From Hypoxylon rubiginosum (lineage: Eukaryota; Ascomycota; Sordariomycetes; Xylariales; Hypoxylaceae), in the NCBI GenBank assembly GCA_902806565.1, contig CADCXA010000032.1:372001-436000 (forward strand): a stretch of 64,000 nucleotides of DNA. The letters run 5' to 3'. Each line of letters opens with the position of its first letter. Within the stretch, counting starts at the first letter, position 1. Shown one piece after another: positions 38,750 to 49,779 of the stretch. The notes under the pieces are model-generated. The model saw only the letters and a list, made by a program, of their open reading frames with translations, was not told the DNA's origin and searched no databases. Made by a program: the position numbers and the translations under genes.

Positions 38750-39562
38750 GATATCTCTGCATTTAAATTCACCATTGAGCTTTGGCGCCTAGGAATAGGG
38801 AGATGGCAGGATGGTTGAGCTAAAAGGGATGGAAATAAACTACCCCACATGGGGCGCGTCTTGGTTGCCGATCATCTACCCACCTTTGTCTCTGTCTGAC
38901 TATCTGATTGGTCGAGGCAGAAAGTGAGGGTCTTGTCAGCCTGGGAGCTTAGATCAACGTGGCTTATGTGGCTGCATATCGTCTAAGCCGCAGCTGACAT
39001 AAAGGCCTACAGTGTCGTCTCACATTTTATTTGCGCGGGTTTCAACCATTTTACCTTCACCCTAACCGTCGTGAGTCCAGGATGAGACGTGCGTTTAAAA
39101 CAACTATCTGAACCTTATACGCCCCCGTAAAAAACACGGGAAATTCCCTGCAACTTAGAAAATCATGAATCACTTTTTCTTGATGTTTTTTCTGGCTAGA
39201 AATGTCAGTCGCTGGAGGAGAAGGTACCAACTAAGTCGTCAAATACTACTGTATACTTTCTTGGGTAGGTCTTGGTCCTAAACAGGCCACCATTCTCAGC
39301 CAGCGTCTATATAAGAAACTAAGTATTAAAGGAGGGTGGTCTTGAGGATTAATATGGCACATGTTAAACTCTAGATAAGCATGTTGGATAGAATTCACCA
39401 GTAACCCATGTCTCATATGCCTTCATCTTCGAAAGAACTAAACTTAAAAGAGATAGAATATTTAAAAGTCTCCTCTGTCGCTTTGGTTGATTCAAGATTT
39501 CTTCTTTTTGATAATTTCCCCAATTCATTTTTGGCGAGGGTAGAACGACAGCAGATATAACT
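38750..39562. other. Divergent intergenic region, transcription factor and unknown gene
   Basis: About 0.8 kb serving as upstream DNA for both genes. No gene seen. There are pyrimidine-rich tracts before the + strand start (39480-39530). Confidence 0.5.
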
Positions 39563-40631
39563 ATGGTTTACATTGTATCTACCACCACGGCTCCGTCCGG
39601 AAATCCTAAGCCTAGACCGACTCGCACTGCCGACTCAGTGGTTTGGAGGACAGCCAAGGGGATAGAGACCACTGCCGACGATCTGATTTCCAGTGTTCGA
39701 TTTGCGTGGGACGCGAACCAGACACAGCTATTTCGACAGTTTTTGATGATAGTTGGCCCTGCCTTCAAGAATGCCGACATTACGCCACTACTCGTCGGAT
39801 TAAATCTGGACGGGTATGAACACACTTCGAACTGTTATGGACATAATGTCCACTCCTTGATCATGGAGAAAGTCAGCCGCAAGCTGAAGAATACCGCGGA
39901 CGCTATGGATCTGATGGCGCTACTAAAGGCGAGCCAGGGGTAAGTAAAGAACCAATCGAATATTCTTGAAGGTATTCATGACTAAGGAAGCACTTTCTTT
40001 TCACAGGAGAAATGAAACAATATTAGGCGTGAAAGAAGAGAAGAACACTGAAGGCTACGACATTAAGCCTCTAAAGTTAGAACCGCCGGAAACACCCTCT
40101 TCTAGCTCGAACCACCGAGCCTCGCCGCCACGGAATATCCCGGAGAAGGTGAATCTCACAAAGCCAACTCATCCGTTTCTAAAACTACCGAAACAGAATG
40201 TTGCTAGCACATCTTCATCCCAAGAACGTGAACCCGAGACACCTTCACCGTACGTATTTACGGCTCCTTCGGATCCGTTCACTCCGTTCACCGGTACGCC
40301 AACACCCGCAGCAAAGGTCAAACTCGAGCAGCCCCGGCCGTCATTTGAATTCCGTCGCCAGCAAACCCCCAAAGTCCCGCTCACCCCCTCGAAAGGCTCT
40401 ACAAATACCGCGGCAAGCGAGCTTTTCCTAGCTACGAAACGACTAGCCCCTGCCATAGCTGCCATGAACAAAGTAGTCAGCGATGTCAAGTCCGCGCTCG
40501 GCGAGACTCCGGAAAGTGAGGCGAAGGAAAAGATGATGGCGCTCGTACGCCACATGAAACTCGCGTTCTTCGATGTCCAGGTCGATGCGGAGGGGCTGGA
40601 GGAGACGGCTGAGGCTCAGGCTAAGGGTTGA
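39563..40631 (+). CDS. Uncharacterised fungal protein
   Basis: Two exons, 39563-39939 and 40007-40631, separated by a 67-nt intron with a strong donor (GTAAGT) and acceptor (TTTCACAG); the join keeps frame and gives 333 residues. I do not recognise the family. Residues about 28-125 form a compact, mostly helical N-terminal part (TADDLISSVRFAWDANQTQL and SLIMEKVSRKLKNTADAMDL). Residues about 140-270 are proline-, serine- and threonine-rich and probably disordered, with many SP/TP pairs that could be phosphorylated. Residues about 272-333 are again helical (ATKRLAPAIAAMNKVVSDV) and acidic at the end. No signal peptide or membrane segment. It looks like an intracellular protein with two small folded ends and a flexible linker. 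Clean splice sites and GC-rich third positions argue it is real. Confidence 0.75.
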
Positions 40632-42524
40632 TAATACCTCAACCGATAGCACCCCTTACCCGCGAATGTCTAGGACGTCAAGGCTGTCGGGGGCTCCAGT
40701 AAGACAAACAGCTCAAAATGGCTTTCATGTTTAAAATGTCGTTCTTACCAACTCTTGGTCGCTAAGCTATGTTAACGCGAAGGAACTCATATCTTCTAAG
40801 GAACTTAGATACCTATTTAGGACAAATTGAATGTTGGTTACGTAGTTCCATGCGTTTTCTATCATGGTGCTACGCACATGGCTTCCGTCGTCCAAGATGC
40901 TGCTTTACCACTTATACGTAATGTCACTTGTCATTTATGCCTTGAACCTCGGGAACATTGAAACATCTCACTGTGCGTCTATGGTAGCTGTGTCGATATG
41001 GTATTACAAAATTTATCTCTTTCCGAAGTACTGGTAGGCAACATCTAGTACAACCACACTACATAGCCCCGTTGCCAAACCAGCTAAAAGTAAGACCTTA
41101 TACTATTCACTCCTACATGCATATGTTAACACTCCGCAGCCTCCCTTTTTCTTTTTGAATACCTGGTTCGAGGCTGCTATTCGGTGCCTTAGAAGATCAG
41201 TATGATGGCTAGACAATATGCAGCTAGTATGCCACCGTATCGATGTAGGCATTTGATTTCTTCAGACTATTACAAGTTTTATTGCCCCTGCGACCCTATC
41301 TACCTAGGTAGATATCAACCTTTGTATTGTCTATGTTTCGCCTATTTGTTGAACACAGGTACGTTAGGCACCTAGGTACCTGGCTTTACGAACCGTAAAA
41401 GAAGGTACTACCTACATCCTCTTACTAGGTAGGAGGTAGCCAGGAAATGTGCCGCCGAAGCAGCTACCTAGCATTCCCCATTGAAAGGCACCTGCCTATG
41501 ATTCTCAATGTATAGCTTATGTTTCTAAAGAAGCAACCAGTTTGTAACCTTCTTCACCTGCATGAGACTGGCCGACTGGTGCAGGTGGATGACCACAAGG
41601 CCAGATAAAATCCTTCAAGTTCTAAGGGTTTTTCGATAAAACCGGCGGTCCCCTGGCATGCCATACTTGTAGGTACCCAGGTATGTATTGCCAGTCGGAC
41701 CTCAGGTTGCCACAGTAATGTGGTTGTCTTTTTTTATCGAGAGTTCGATTCTTCGCGTAAGCAATAAATGTTTTCTTCTTTTTTTCCTTTCCTTTCCCTT
41801 TTCTACTTTCTTATTCATTCATCCAATTTTCTGGTTCGGTTTAGCAGGCGAGGAGCAAAAAGTCTGCCCTCCGCTGACATGCGCGAGCTTGTGAATATGA
41901 GCATCGAGTGCGAGGGTGAGCTTACGTAAACTCCGGGGGTGGCCTTGCAATTTAGCTGGCGAGCTGGCGTAGATTGCCGAATATGGGGAGTGCGGGAACT
42001 AACCCCTATTGGCGGCATTACTATAGCTTCAACTGCGTCTTGGCCTTGGCTGCGGGGTTGCAATGGCGACGCCATGGCCCTGGAACATGCTATATGGAGG
42101 TGCCCAAACTCATATCTTGAACAGATGTAAGTCCCAAGAACAAGAACTATGCTTAGAAGAAGCGACATAGAGCAATAAAAGAGTACAATTCATCACCTTA
42201 ACTGTGTGAGAATTCATAGCCGGATATTCGAAAATATGTTATCGGCGCTACTTTCTGGTGCTGAAATGTCATGGCATCGGGCACAGATTCTGATTCCACA
42301 GAGACGGTCACTTGGCGTGCTCTGCTGCAGCATCGACAGGGGACCGGTGCGGACAGCGATATATAATATATTACCGATGTGCCAAGCATGGAACATTGGG
42401 GTAACCCGGTAACCACCCTGTTCTATAACTCTATAATAAAGCTCGGATCTCTTCCTCCTCGTCCGAGCTTAGCGACATCGACATTTCTTTCTTCAACTCT
42501 TCGAGAAGATATCTCTGCATCGCC
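40632..42524. other. Long intergenic region with ACCTAGGT-type palindromes
   Basis: About 1.9 kb without a supported gene. The stretch 41300-41690 contains repeated palindromic words (TACCTAGGTA, CACCTAGGTACC, TAGGTAGGAGGTAG). The promoter of the transporter gene occupies the right end; TATATAAT at 42360-42367 is a possible TATA box, about 160 bp before the start codon. Confidence 0.5.
42360..42367 (+). promoter_or_regulatory. Possible TATA box of the MFS gene
   Basis: TATATAAT about 160 bp upstream of the start codon at 42525. Based on position and sequence only. Confidence 0.35.
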
Positions 42525-44186
42525 ATGTCTGTCCACCGTGGATCCGACGACACTGCCACGAAGCCTGAGCTCGACACGCAGTTGCAGCAGCTCGAGGTCG
42601 CAGTCTCCGCCGAAGATGCCGATTTCAAGCGGCGCGAGGTTCGCGTCGTCGCAAAGCTTGACCTCTTCCTCTGTCCTATCCTCATCGCCCTTCAGCTCAT
42701 ATCGTTCCTCGATCGAGGCAACATCGGGTTTGCCGCAACGCAGGGGATGATAACCGATCTCAACCTTGTCGGCACACAGCTCAATACGGCCGTCTCGCTT
42801 TTCTATCCCCTCTATATCCTCTCGGAATTCCCGGCTGCCCTGATTGCGAAGCGGATAGGTTTCAACCGTGTAATTCCGGCGGCAGCGGCATGTTGGGGAC
42901 TTTGCTGTCTTGGAAATGGGTTCGCCAAGAATTTTGGCGACCTCGCTGCGTGGTCCGTACATCAACGAACCCCCTCCCCCTTTATGGCGAGAGATCTAAT
43001 CTAACATGAGATATAGTCGCCTACTTATGGGCATGTTTGAGGGATTTTTAATGCCGAGTCTTACACTTATGCTAGCGAACTGGTACAAGAGGGATGAGAT
43101 TGGTTTGAGGATAAGCTACCTATTTAGTATGGTGCCCAAGGACGTGTGCATGATACTGGGTACACGATAGGGGCTAACAGATAATCTAGTCGCTGCGGCC
43201 ATCTCAAGTGCGGTCAGTGGCTTAATTGCTTTCGGTATCCTGTTCATGGATGGCAAAGGAGGGTATCCTGGATGGAGATGGTGAGTTCGAATTGCCGAAC
43301 CGAGGAGGACGATTGACCTATATTAATCTAGACACCTAGGCTTTACATCATCGAGGGATCTGTAACCGTCGCAGTCGCAGGAATTTGCTACTTCATTATT
43401 CCGTCTTCTTACACTACAGCCTACTTTCTCAACGAAGACGACCGAGCCGTGATGCGGAAGCGCGCCGAGATTACCGAGGCGTACAGTGGAGGGAAAGGAC
43501 ATTATACTCGCGCGGAATTTATGATGGCGATCAAGGACGTCAAGACATGGATACACACCATTATTCAGATCATGTGCCTAACGGTTCTATACGGCTTCAG
43601 CGTTTTTCTCCCCATTATCCTGCGTTTCGGCTTCAACTTCAGTGTCGAGCAATCTCAGTACCTCAGCATTCCCGTCTTTGTCTGGGGCTCTGTCGTGTAC
43701 GCGGTATGCGGATACCTATCGGATCGCTTTTCCCGCCGGTTCCTGGCTTGCGTCGTGGGTGCACCTGCAGGCATGGTAGGATATTCTATGCTTCTCGGCG
43801 GCAATCAGCTATCCGTCGGGGTTAAATACTTTGCGTGCTTCCTAATAGCTACGTGTGTATGGATGATGGGAGGTGCAAACATCGCTTGGCTCTCGACCAA
43901 CACGGCACCTGATGGCAAACGAGCCGCCTCGCTTGGGCTAGCTTTCGCTGTAGGGAATCTAGGCGGCATCGTCTCGGGGCAGATATATCCGCAGACCATG
44001 GCTCCGTCGTATACCCTCGGGCATGCATGGAGTCTTGGAGCAGTATGCATCGCTTTTGGCTTGTGGTGGGTGCTTAGGTACCTCTACTACAGCCGAGAGA
44101 CTGGCAAGCAGGGTATTCGGGAAGGGACGGTGCCAGAGCCGGTCGAGTTCTCCGATAGAGCGCCGAGCTACAAGTACCAGCACTGA
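42525..44186 (+). CDS. MFS transporter, Dal5/ACS-like anion permease
   Basis: Four exons: 42525-42952, 43017-43126, 43190-43280 and 43340-44186, total 491 residues. Introns are 64, 63 and 59 nt; the first two have CTAAC branch-like sites. Joins restore conserved blocks: LAACRLLMGMFEGFLMPS across intron 1, SYLFIAAAISSAV across intron 2, GYPGWRWLYIIEG across intron 3. A hydrophilic N-terminus (about 1-42) precedes 12 expected membrane segments; LDRGNIGFA at residues 62-70 is the typical anion:cation symporter signature of the allantoate permease family, and GYLSDRFSRR marks the second half's MFS motif. Relatives take up small organic anions such as allantoate, nicotinate, pantothenate or biotin precursors across the plasma membrane. 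The actual substrate cannot be told. It is convergent with the SDR gene at 44773-45933. Confidence 0.9.
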
Positions 44187-44549
44187 TTTTCCACGGAATA
44201 TTTGTCTAGAATAGGAGTATGTATGATATAAGCGCGATCTATTAAAGGAGAAATTAGACAGAGTTGAACGAGTACTTCCGTAATGTATTTCTCTTGAGAT
44301 ATCGCCGTTTTTCAGAGACCTTTGATGTCACAGCCGGACCGTGTCGGTGAAATTTCTAATCATATGAAACAACCCATGAGAACGGAGAACTTGGCATTAT
44401 TTATGGTCTTGTCACCATTTTCAAGGTACCTAAAAGTTGTCATAGATGGATGAGACTAAAGTGTACAGGCTTAGTCGATCCGCTGTCTAAGGAACTATCT
44501 TTCAGCTGAATCATATTTTGGACAAGCCTTCTTGAAGAATTGACGGCTG
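44187..44549. other. Intergenic, 3' side of the MFS gene
   Basis: 3' untranslated DNA of the transporter up to the MITE. I see no gene. Confidence 0.5.
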
Positions 44550-44768
44550 GCAAAAACCGCCAAACCGGTCAAAATTCTGAAAATTGATGACATAATGTTA
44601 AGTTATAGAGGGTATGCGCTGTAACTCACTGTAATTATGAGCCGTTGTTGAGCCATAGTTAAGGTCCTCCAGCACTTAGGTCCCTGTATTTTATAGGCAG
44701 TTATAGGGCATATAGAATATTACGTCATCAATTCTTTTTGGAGTTTTGACCGATTTGGCCACCGCATA
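44550..44768. mobile_element. MITE of about 200 bp with GCCAAANNN inverted repeats
   Basis: 44559-44598 and the reverse complement of 44721-44759 match as inverted repeats: GCCAAACCGGTCAAAA against GCCAAATCGGTCAAAA, followed in both arms by TTGATGAC and a TAAT word. The left arm is a 9-bp rhythm: GCAAAAACC (44550), GCCAAACCG (44559), GTCAAAATT (44568), CTGAAAATT (44577). The middle has no coding capacity. A target duplication is not obvious. It sits between the convergent MFS and SDR genes and reaches to within about 10 bp of the SDR stop codon, so it probably supplies that gene's 3' untranslated region. The same motif rhythm occurs in the giant element's terminus, which suggests kinship. Confidence 0.7.
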
Positions 44769-44772
44769 TCTG

Positions 44773-45933
44773 TCAGGTTTCCCATGGGTGGCCCCCTTTC
44801 CCCAATTTCGCATTTAGGAATGCCAGTTTGTTTCGACCTTCCTGTTGAATCTCCTTCTTATGTGCCTCCATCTCTTCGATATCCCCTACACCGTTAGGTT
44901 TCTCTACCACGGCTTTTAAACGAAGGAGTAGACTTACAGTTAACACTCATAATACAGCCCCTCATCCAATCCGCTCTGGGTGTGCAGAGGAAGAGCGACA
45001 CACCTCCTGTTAACATCGGGTCGTCCCGCGCAAAGGGCAGATAAGCCTCGGCTGTCATCTGCGTCTTTAGCAGACCAGGAAGTAAAGTAAAGCAACGGAT
45101 ATCGGGATTTTCTGACCGGGCATGTCAGCATCCAGATCTAACTGAACAGAAAACATCCAAATTAAGAAAAGGGACCTTGTCATCATACCAACGTGGAGGA
45201 ATTCCATCAGTTTCGTTTGGGCAAGCTTGCTCGAGGTATATGAACTCATGTTCGGGAATATGCTGCCAATGGTACCGCTACCAACAAAAATGATTGTGCC
45301 TTTCGCCTCAACTTGCTTGAGGAAATAGTGACACATCAAGTAGGGCCCTTTCACATTAACCTCCTGTGTCGAATATTAGGCTCTATGTCCGTTAAGTCAA
45401 GACCCCAATGGTGGTTCACTAACGAAGTCATTCCACCATTCGGATGGCTCGATCCCTCCAACCGGCGCATAGTTCATACTGCCCGCATCGTTGATGAGAA
45501 CATCAATCTTACCAATCTCAGCCGCTGTGGTATCCCAGAGCTGCCGGACAGAGGTTTCCGACTTGAGATCTGCTGGCTGGATTAATACCTTGGTAGAGGG
45601 AAGTTTGGCAACCCGTCTAATCTTAGTAGCAACGTCATTCAGTACGTCGACCTTACGACCAGTGAGGACGATAGCTGATGCACCAGCTATAGCCCAAGCT
45701 TCTGCGATTGCCTATGGTCGATGAGGTAGTCGTTAATGTCTGAGATATATCTCCACGATTTAGGTTGGGTTTCTTGCCTTTCCAACGCCGCCAGAAACGC
45801 CCGTGATAAGAACCGTTCGACCCACTGCAGAGAGATGGGGCTGCGAAGGTTCCACGGTAGGATATAAATCTCGATGGACAACGTTAGTGAGTTGGTATGG
45901 CCAAGTCACAGCATCAAGGTCGGCGTAGTCCAT
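44773..45933 (-). CDS. SDR oxidoreductase, five exons, one GC-AG intron
   Basis: Exons 45933-45778, 45711-45424, 45363-45189, 45111-44938 and 44885-44773 join to 906 nt, 301 residues, without a stop. Intron 1 (66 nt) has a GC donor (AAG|GCAAGA) and normal TAG acceptor; no GT donor nearby keeps frame. Introns 2-4 are 60, 77 and 52 nt with GTTAGT, GTATGA and GTAAGT donors. Motifs: TGVSGGVG at 44-51, NDAG (instead of NNAG) at 126-129, catalytic S177 in FVGSGT, and YTSSK with Y190 and K194. The tail carries CTPRADWMRGCIMSVNWD, typical of this SDR group. All catalytic residues are present, so it is probably an active NAD(P)-dependent enzyme. Substrate unknown; possibly linked to the convergent transporter. 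Without the introns it looks like broken fragments, but it is intact. Confidence 0.87.
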
Positions 45934-46129
45934 TGTTGCTAGTTGTCTCTAGGTAGTAATTCTACCGCCCCCAAGTTGCCAGATATTATAGGATTCTTAG
46001 TGCTCACACAGATATTAATATAGGTACGGTCAATTGAACAGCGCGGGGAAAGGTGGTAAGAGAGGACAATTCAGCCATAAGCCGCCAATCCACTAGTACC
46101 GAGTCCTAGCAATGTGACCCAAAAATAGG

Positions 46130-46134
46130 GGTAC
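46130..46134. repeat. Expected left target-site pentamer of element B
   Basis: GGTAC lies directly outside copy B's terminus, in the place that GATAT occupies for copy A. Its partner would lie beyond the window. The different pentamer suggests A and B inserted independently. Confidence 0.4.
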
Positions 46135-46321
46135 CTCCGCTGTAAATTTACGCTAAACCGCCAAAGTGACAAAAGTGCCAAGTTCGCCAAATCCGCCAAA
46201 CCTGCCAAACTTGTAAAATGAGTTAAAATTATAATATATATAATTTTTATACTATATAAATACACTGGGTTTTTAATAAATTAATATATTTTATTAATTT
46301 AAATTATAAAAAATATATAAT
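46135..46321 (+). repeat. Left terminal inverted repeat of element B, least mutated terminus
   Basis: Corresponds to 5636-5822. In the outer part, sites that are GCTAAA, GTTAAA and AATAAG in A read GCCAAA, GCCAAA and AATGAG here, all RIP-type changes in A. The inner ~100 bp are A/T only in both copies. Confidence 0.8.
46152..46218 (+). repeat. GNCAAA iterons every 8-9 bp in the terminus
   Basis: Related hexamers start at 46152 (GCTAAA), 46160 (GCCAAA), 46168 (GACAAA), 46177 (GCCAAG), 46186, 46195 and 46204 (GCCAAA) and 46213 (GTAAAA). Spacing is 8, 8, 9, 9, 9, 9, 9. A plausible role is binding of a transposase or terminal protein; that is inference. Confidence 0.75.
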
Positions 46322-46397
46322 AGTTAATTATAGTTATATTTAAACTTAAAATTAAGTTTATTATATTTATAAAATATTTATAATAATATTTAAATTA

Positions 46398-46520
46398 TTA
46401 TAAAATTATTATTAAGTTATTATTAAATTATTATTAAGTTATAATTAAGTTATTATTAAATTATAATTAAATTATTATTAAGTTATAATTAAATTATTAT
46501 TAAATTATATTTAAGTTATA
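46398..46520. repeat. Subterminal 11-bp tandem array, left end of B
   Basis: Units AAATTATTATT and AAATTATAATT with G/A variants, as in copy A at 5905-6035. Confidence 0.7.
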
Positions 46521-46735
46521 ATTAAATTAAGGTTTTTATATTATAAAATATATAAAATATTATATTAAAAATTTTTAAAGTTTTTAACTAGGTTAATAGT
46601 TTTAATAATATAACTTATTATATATTAAGTAATAATTTTTTTATTTATTTTAATTTTAATATTTTAATTATTATATATTAAAACTTTTTAAACTTTTATT
46701 ATTTAAATAAAATTATAAATTTATTTATTATTTTT
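46510..46735. other. Segment of about 200 bp present in B, absent from A
   Basis: The offset between copies is 40499 before and 40700 after this point, so 201 bp differ. Both borders carry TTTAA, so a deletion in A by short homology is as likely as an insertion in B. The segment is AT-rich with no coding potential. Confidence 0.6.
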
Positions 46736-49700
46736 AAAGTTTAAATAAAAAATATATAATTTTTATAATTTAAATAAAAAGTTTAATTTATTAGTATTAA
46801 AAAAAATATAAACTGGGTTTATTTATATATAAGATTTTAATATTAAAATAATATAATAACTTTTTAATTTATAGTTTTATTATTTAAATAATAAGTTTTA
46901 TATATATATATAATTAGATTTAAAAGCTATATATTAAAAAGTTAATTAACTTTTTTTTATAATTTATATAGTTTATTAATTAAAATAAATTAAAGTTTTT
47001 ATTATAATTTTAAAAACTTATTTAAAAATAACTAATTATAAAAACTTAGAATTTTAAGATATAAATTTATAAATATAAATAAAATAATTATTATAAATAA
47101 GTATTATTTATATTTAATTTATTTTTTATTTAAATAAGTGTTAAATAAAAAAAAATATTAAATATTATATAAAATATTATTATAAGGTATTTTATTAATA
47201 AAAATATTAATATTATAAAATAATAATATTATTATAAAACCGTTTAAATAATAAAAGAAATTAAAATATTATTATATAAAAAATAATAAATTTAATAGTT
47301 ATAAATGTTTCTATATATATAAAAATAATAAATAAAAAAGCTTGTTAAATAAAGGAATTTATTATATTTATTTTTAATATTTTTAGTGGTATAAGTATTT
47401 AATACCATTATTTTAAAAACTATAATCTTTTAAATAATAAGGGCTAGGTTTTTATAATAAAATTTTAATTTTAATAAATATAAAAGGCTTTTAAACCTGC
47501 GTATTAATATTATAATAATTAATATTTAAAAAATTTTAATTTTAGAAGAATTAATATAAATTATTATAAAAAATAAATTAATAGTAATTTAAATAATATT
47601 TTAAATTTTATATATTAGATATAAATTTATTAAAAAAAGCTTATAAAAATAATTAAATTATTATTATATATATTTTTATAATTTAATTTATAAGATATTT
47701 AAAATATATTTAAGATAAAATTTTCTTTTTATAATTTAAAGTAGATAATTTAATTATAATTTTATATATAGTATATTTTTAAAAAAATTTATAAAAACTA
47801 AATTGTTTTTATTTATTATAATATTAAATATAATATAAAAAAGAATTTTTATTATAATAAATTAAAAAAAGTTATATAAACTTTAAAAAACTAATAAAAT
47901 TAAAACTCTTAATAAATAAAAATAATAATTTTTATTATTTAATATTTATTTATTTAGTATTTATTTATTTAGGTATATATTTAAATATTAGTATTTTAAA
48001 TAATAAAATAATATTTAATAAACTAAATAGGTATTTATTTAAATAAAAAATAATTAATAATTAAAATAATTATTTTTATTACCTTGGTAATTTTATATTA
48101 TAAATATATATTTAAAAGATAAATAATTTATAATTATTATAAAAGATAATATATTAATTTCTAGTATTTTTTAAATTTATTTTTTTATTTTTAAGATATT
48201 TAATAAATAACCATATAATTATATTTATTTCATTTTTATTTATTCTTTTATTTCATTTAATTAAACCATATATTATATTATCTTACTATATAAAAATTTA
48301 TTAAATACTAATACTGGCTTTTTTTTATTCTTTTTATATTATTTTAAATAGTTTTTTAAACTAATATATTTATTAAAATATAAACAGTTTTTATTTTTAA
48401 TAAACTTTAATAAATATTATATTAATTATTTATTGTAAATTTATTATGTTTTTAAGGCTAAAAAACTATTAAAATTATATTTATATATTAGCTTTTTTAA
48501 CTGGTATGTTAATTTTAATAACGAAAAATTAAAAGTTAAATTTATAGTATAATTCTTTATTTTTATATTATTTAAGTTTATTTAAAGTTTATTAATATAG
48601 TTAGTAACTTTATCTTTTTATTGTTTAATAATATAAGTATTTTATAAATAAATATACTAGGTTATTTTTTATTATAATAGGTTTTTAAAAATGGTATATA
48701 TTATAATTTAAATATAAAATTAATATTTTTTAAATAAATTTAAATTATATAAATTTTTAAAATATTATTAATAATATAATATTAATATTAATATTTAATA
48801 ATATGGATATTAATTTATTTATAATTTAATAATTAGTTATATTAATTTAAAAAAAAAGTTATTATTATTTAATTTTTATATTATATTAATTTATATAAAA
48901 CTTATATAATTTTAAAATATATATATTTTATAAATATTTTATTTTTATTTTATTTATAAATTATATAGTTATTTAAAACTTAGTTTATATAACTAATTAA
49001 TATTATATTTAAGTTATAAAAGAAGTTTTAATTTTATAATTTATATAAGTTATTTAAAATTAAAATTTTAATATAATAATTATTTTAAAATATTAGTTAA
49101 TTATATTTATAAATAAACTATTAAATCTACTAACATTATATTATATAATTTTATAAGAATAAATATTAATATTTATATAAATCTTAAATCTAATAAAACG
49201 AAATTTTTAATATTTATTTATACTTTATAATTAATTTAGTTTTAAAATTAAAAGAAATTTTTATTTTTTATTATAGCAAACTCTTTTTTAATTATATTAA
49301 TAATTTATAACTTCTAAATATATTTAAATATATTTAAATTAAATTATATTTTTAAAAATAAACCGTTTTATAATTATACGTATTAGTTTATATATTAGAT
49401 TTTTTTTTATATTTATTAATATATTTAACTTAAGTTTATAATTATAATAAAATTTAATTATATTATTTTTATATTACTTATATTTAGTTAAATTAATAAT
49501 TTTTTACTTTATATTAATTTTTAAATAAATTTTAATAAAAAAAGTATAATTTATATCGATTTTTTTAATAAGCTATAAATAATTAAAAATAGTTTTATTA
49601 TAAAAATTTATATAAAAAAAATAGTTTTATATTTATTTTTTTATTTTTTTTTTATATTTTATTAAATTATATTATATTATATCTTATTATATTAGTTTAT

Positions 49701-49779
49701 ATTAAAAAGAATATAACGTTAAATTAATATTAGGATACTTTTATATTAAATAATTAATAATTTTAAAGTAAAGTAATTT

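Noticed and set aside
41815..42168. Minus-strand frame with a hydrophobic start that resembles a signal peptide
   Set aside because: Only the first few residues look like a signal; the rest is unstructured and the start has no supporting promoter or splice signals.
34320..46129. A complete secondary-metabolite gene cluster in the island
   Set aside because: There is a regulator, a transporter and an oxidoreductase but no polyketide synthase, peptide synthetase, terpene cyclase or other backbone gene in the window.
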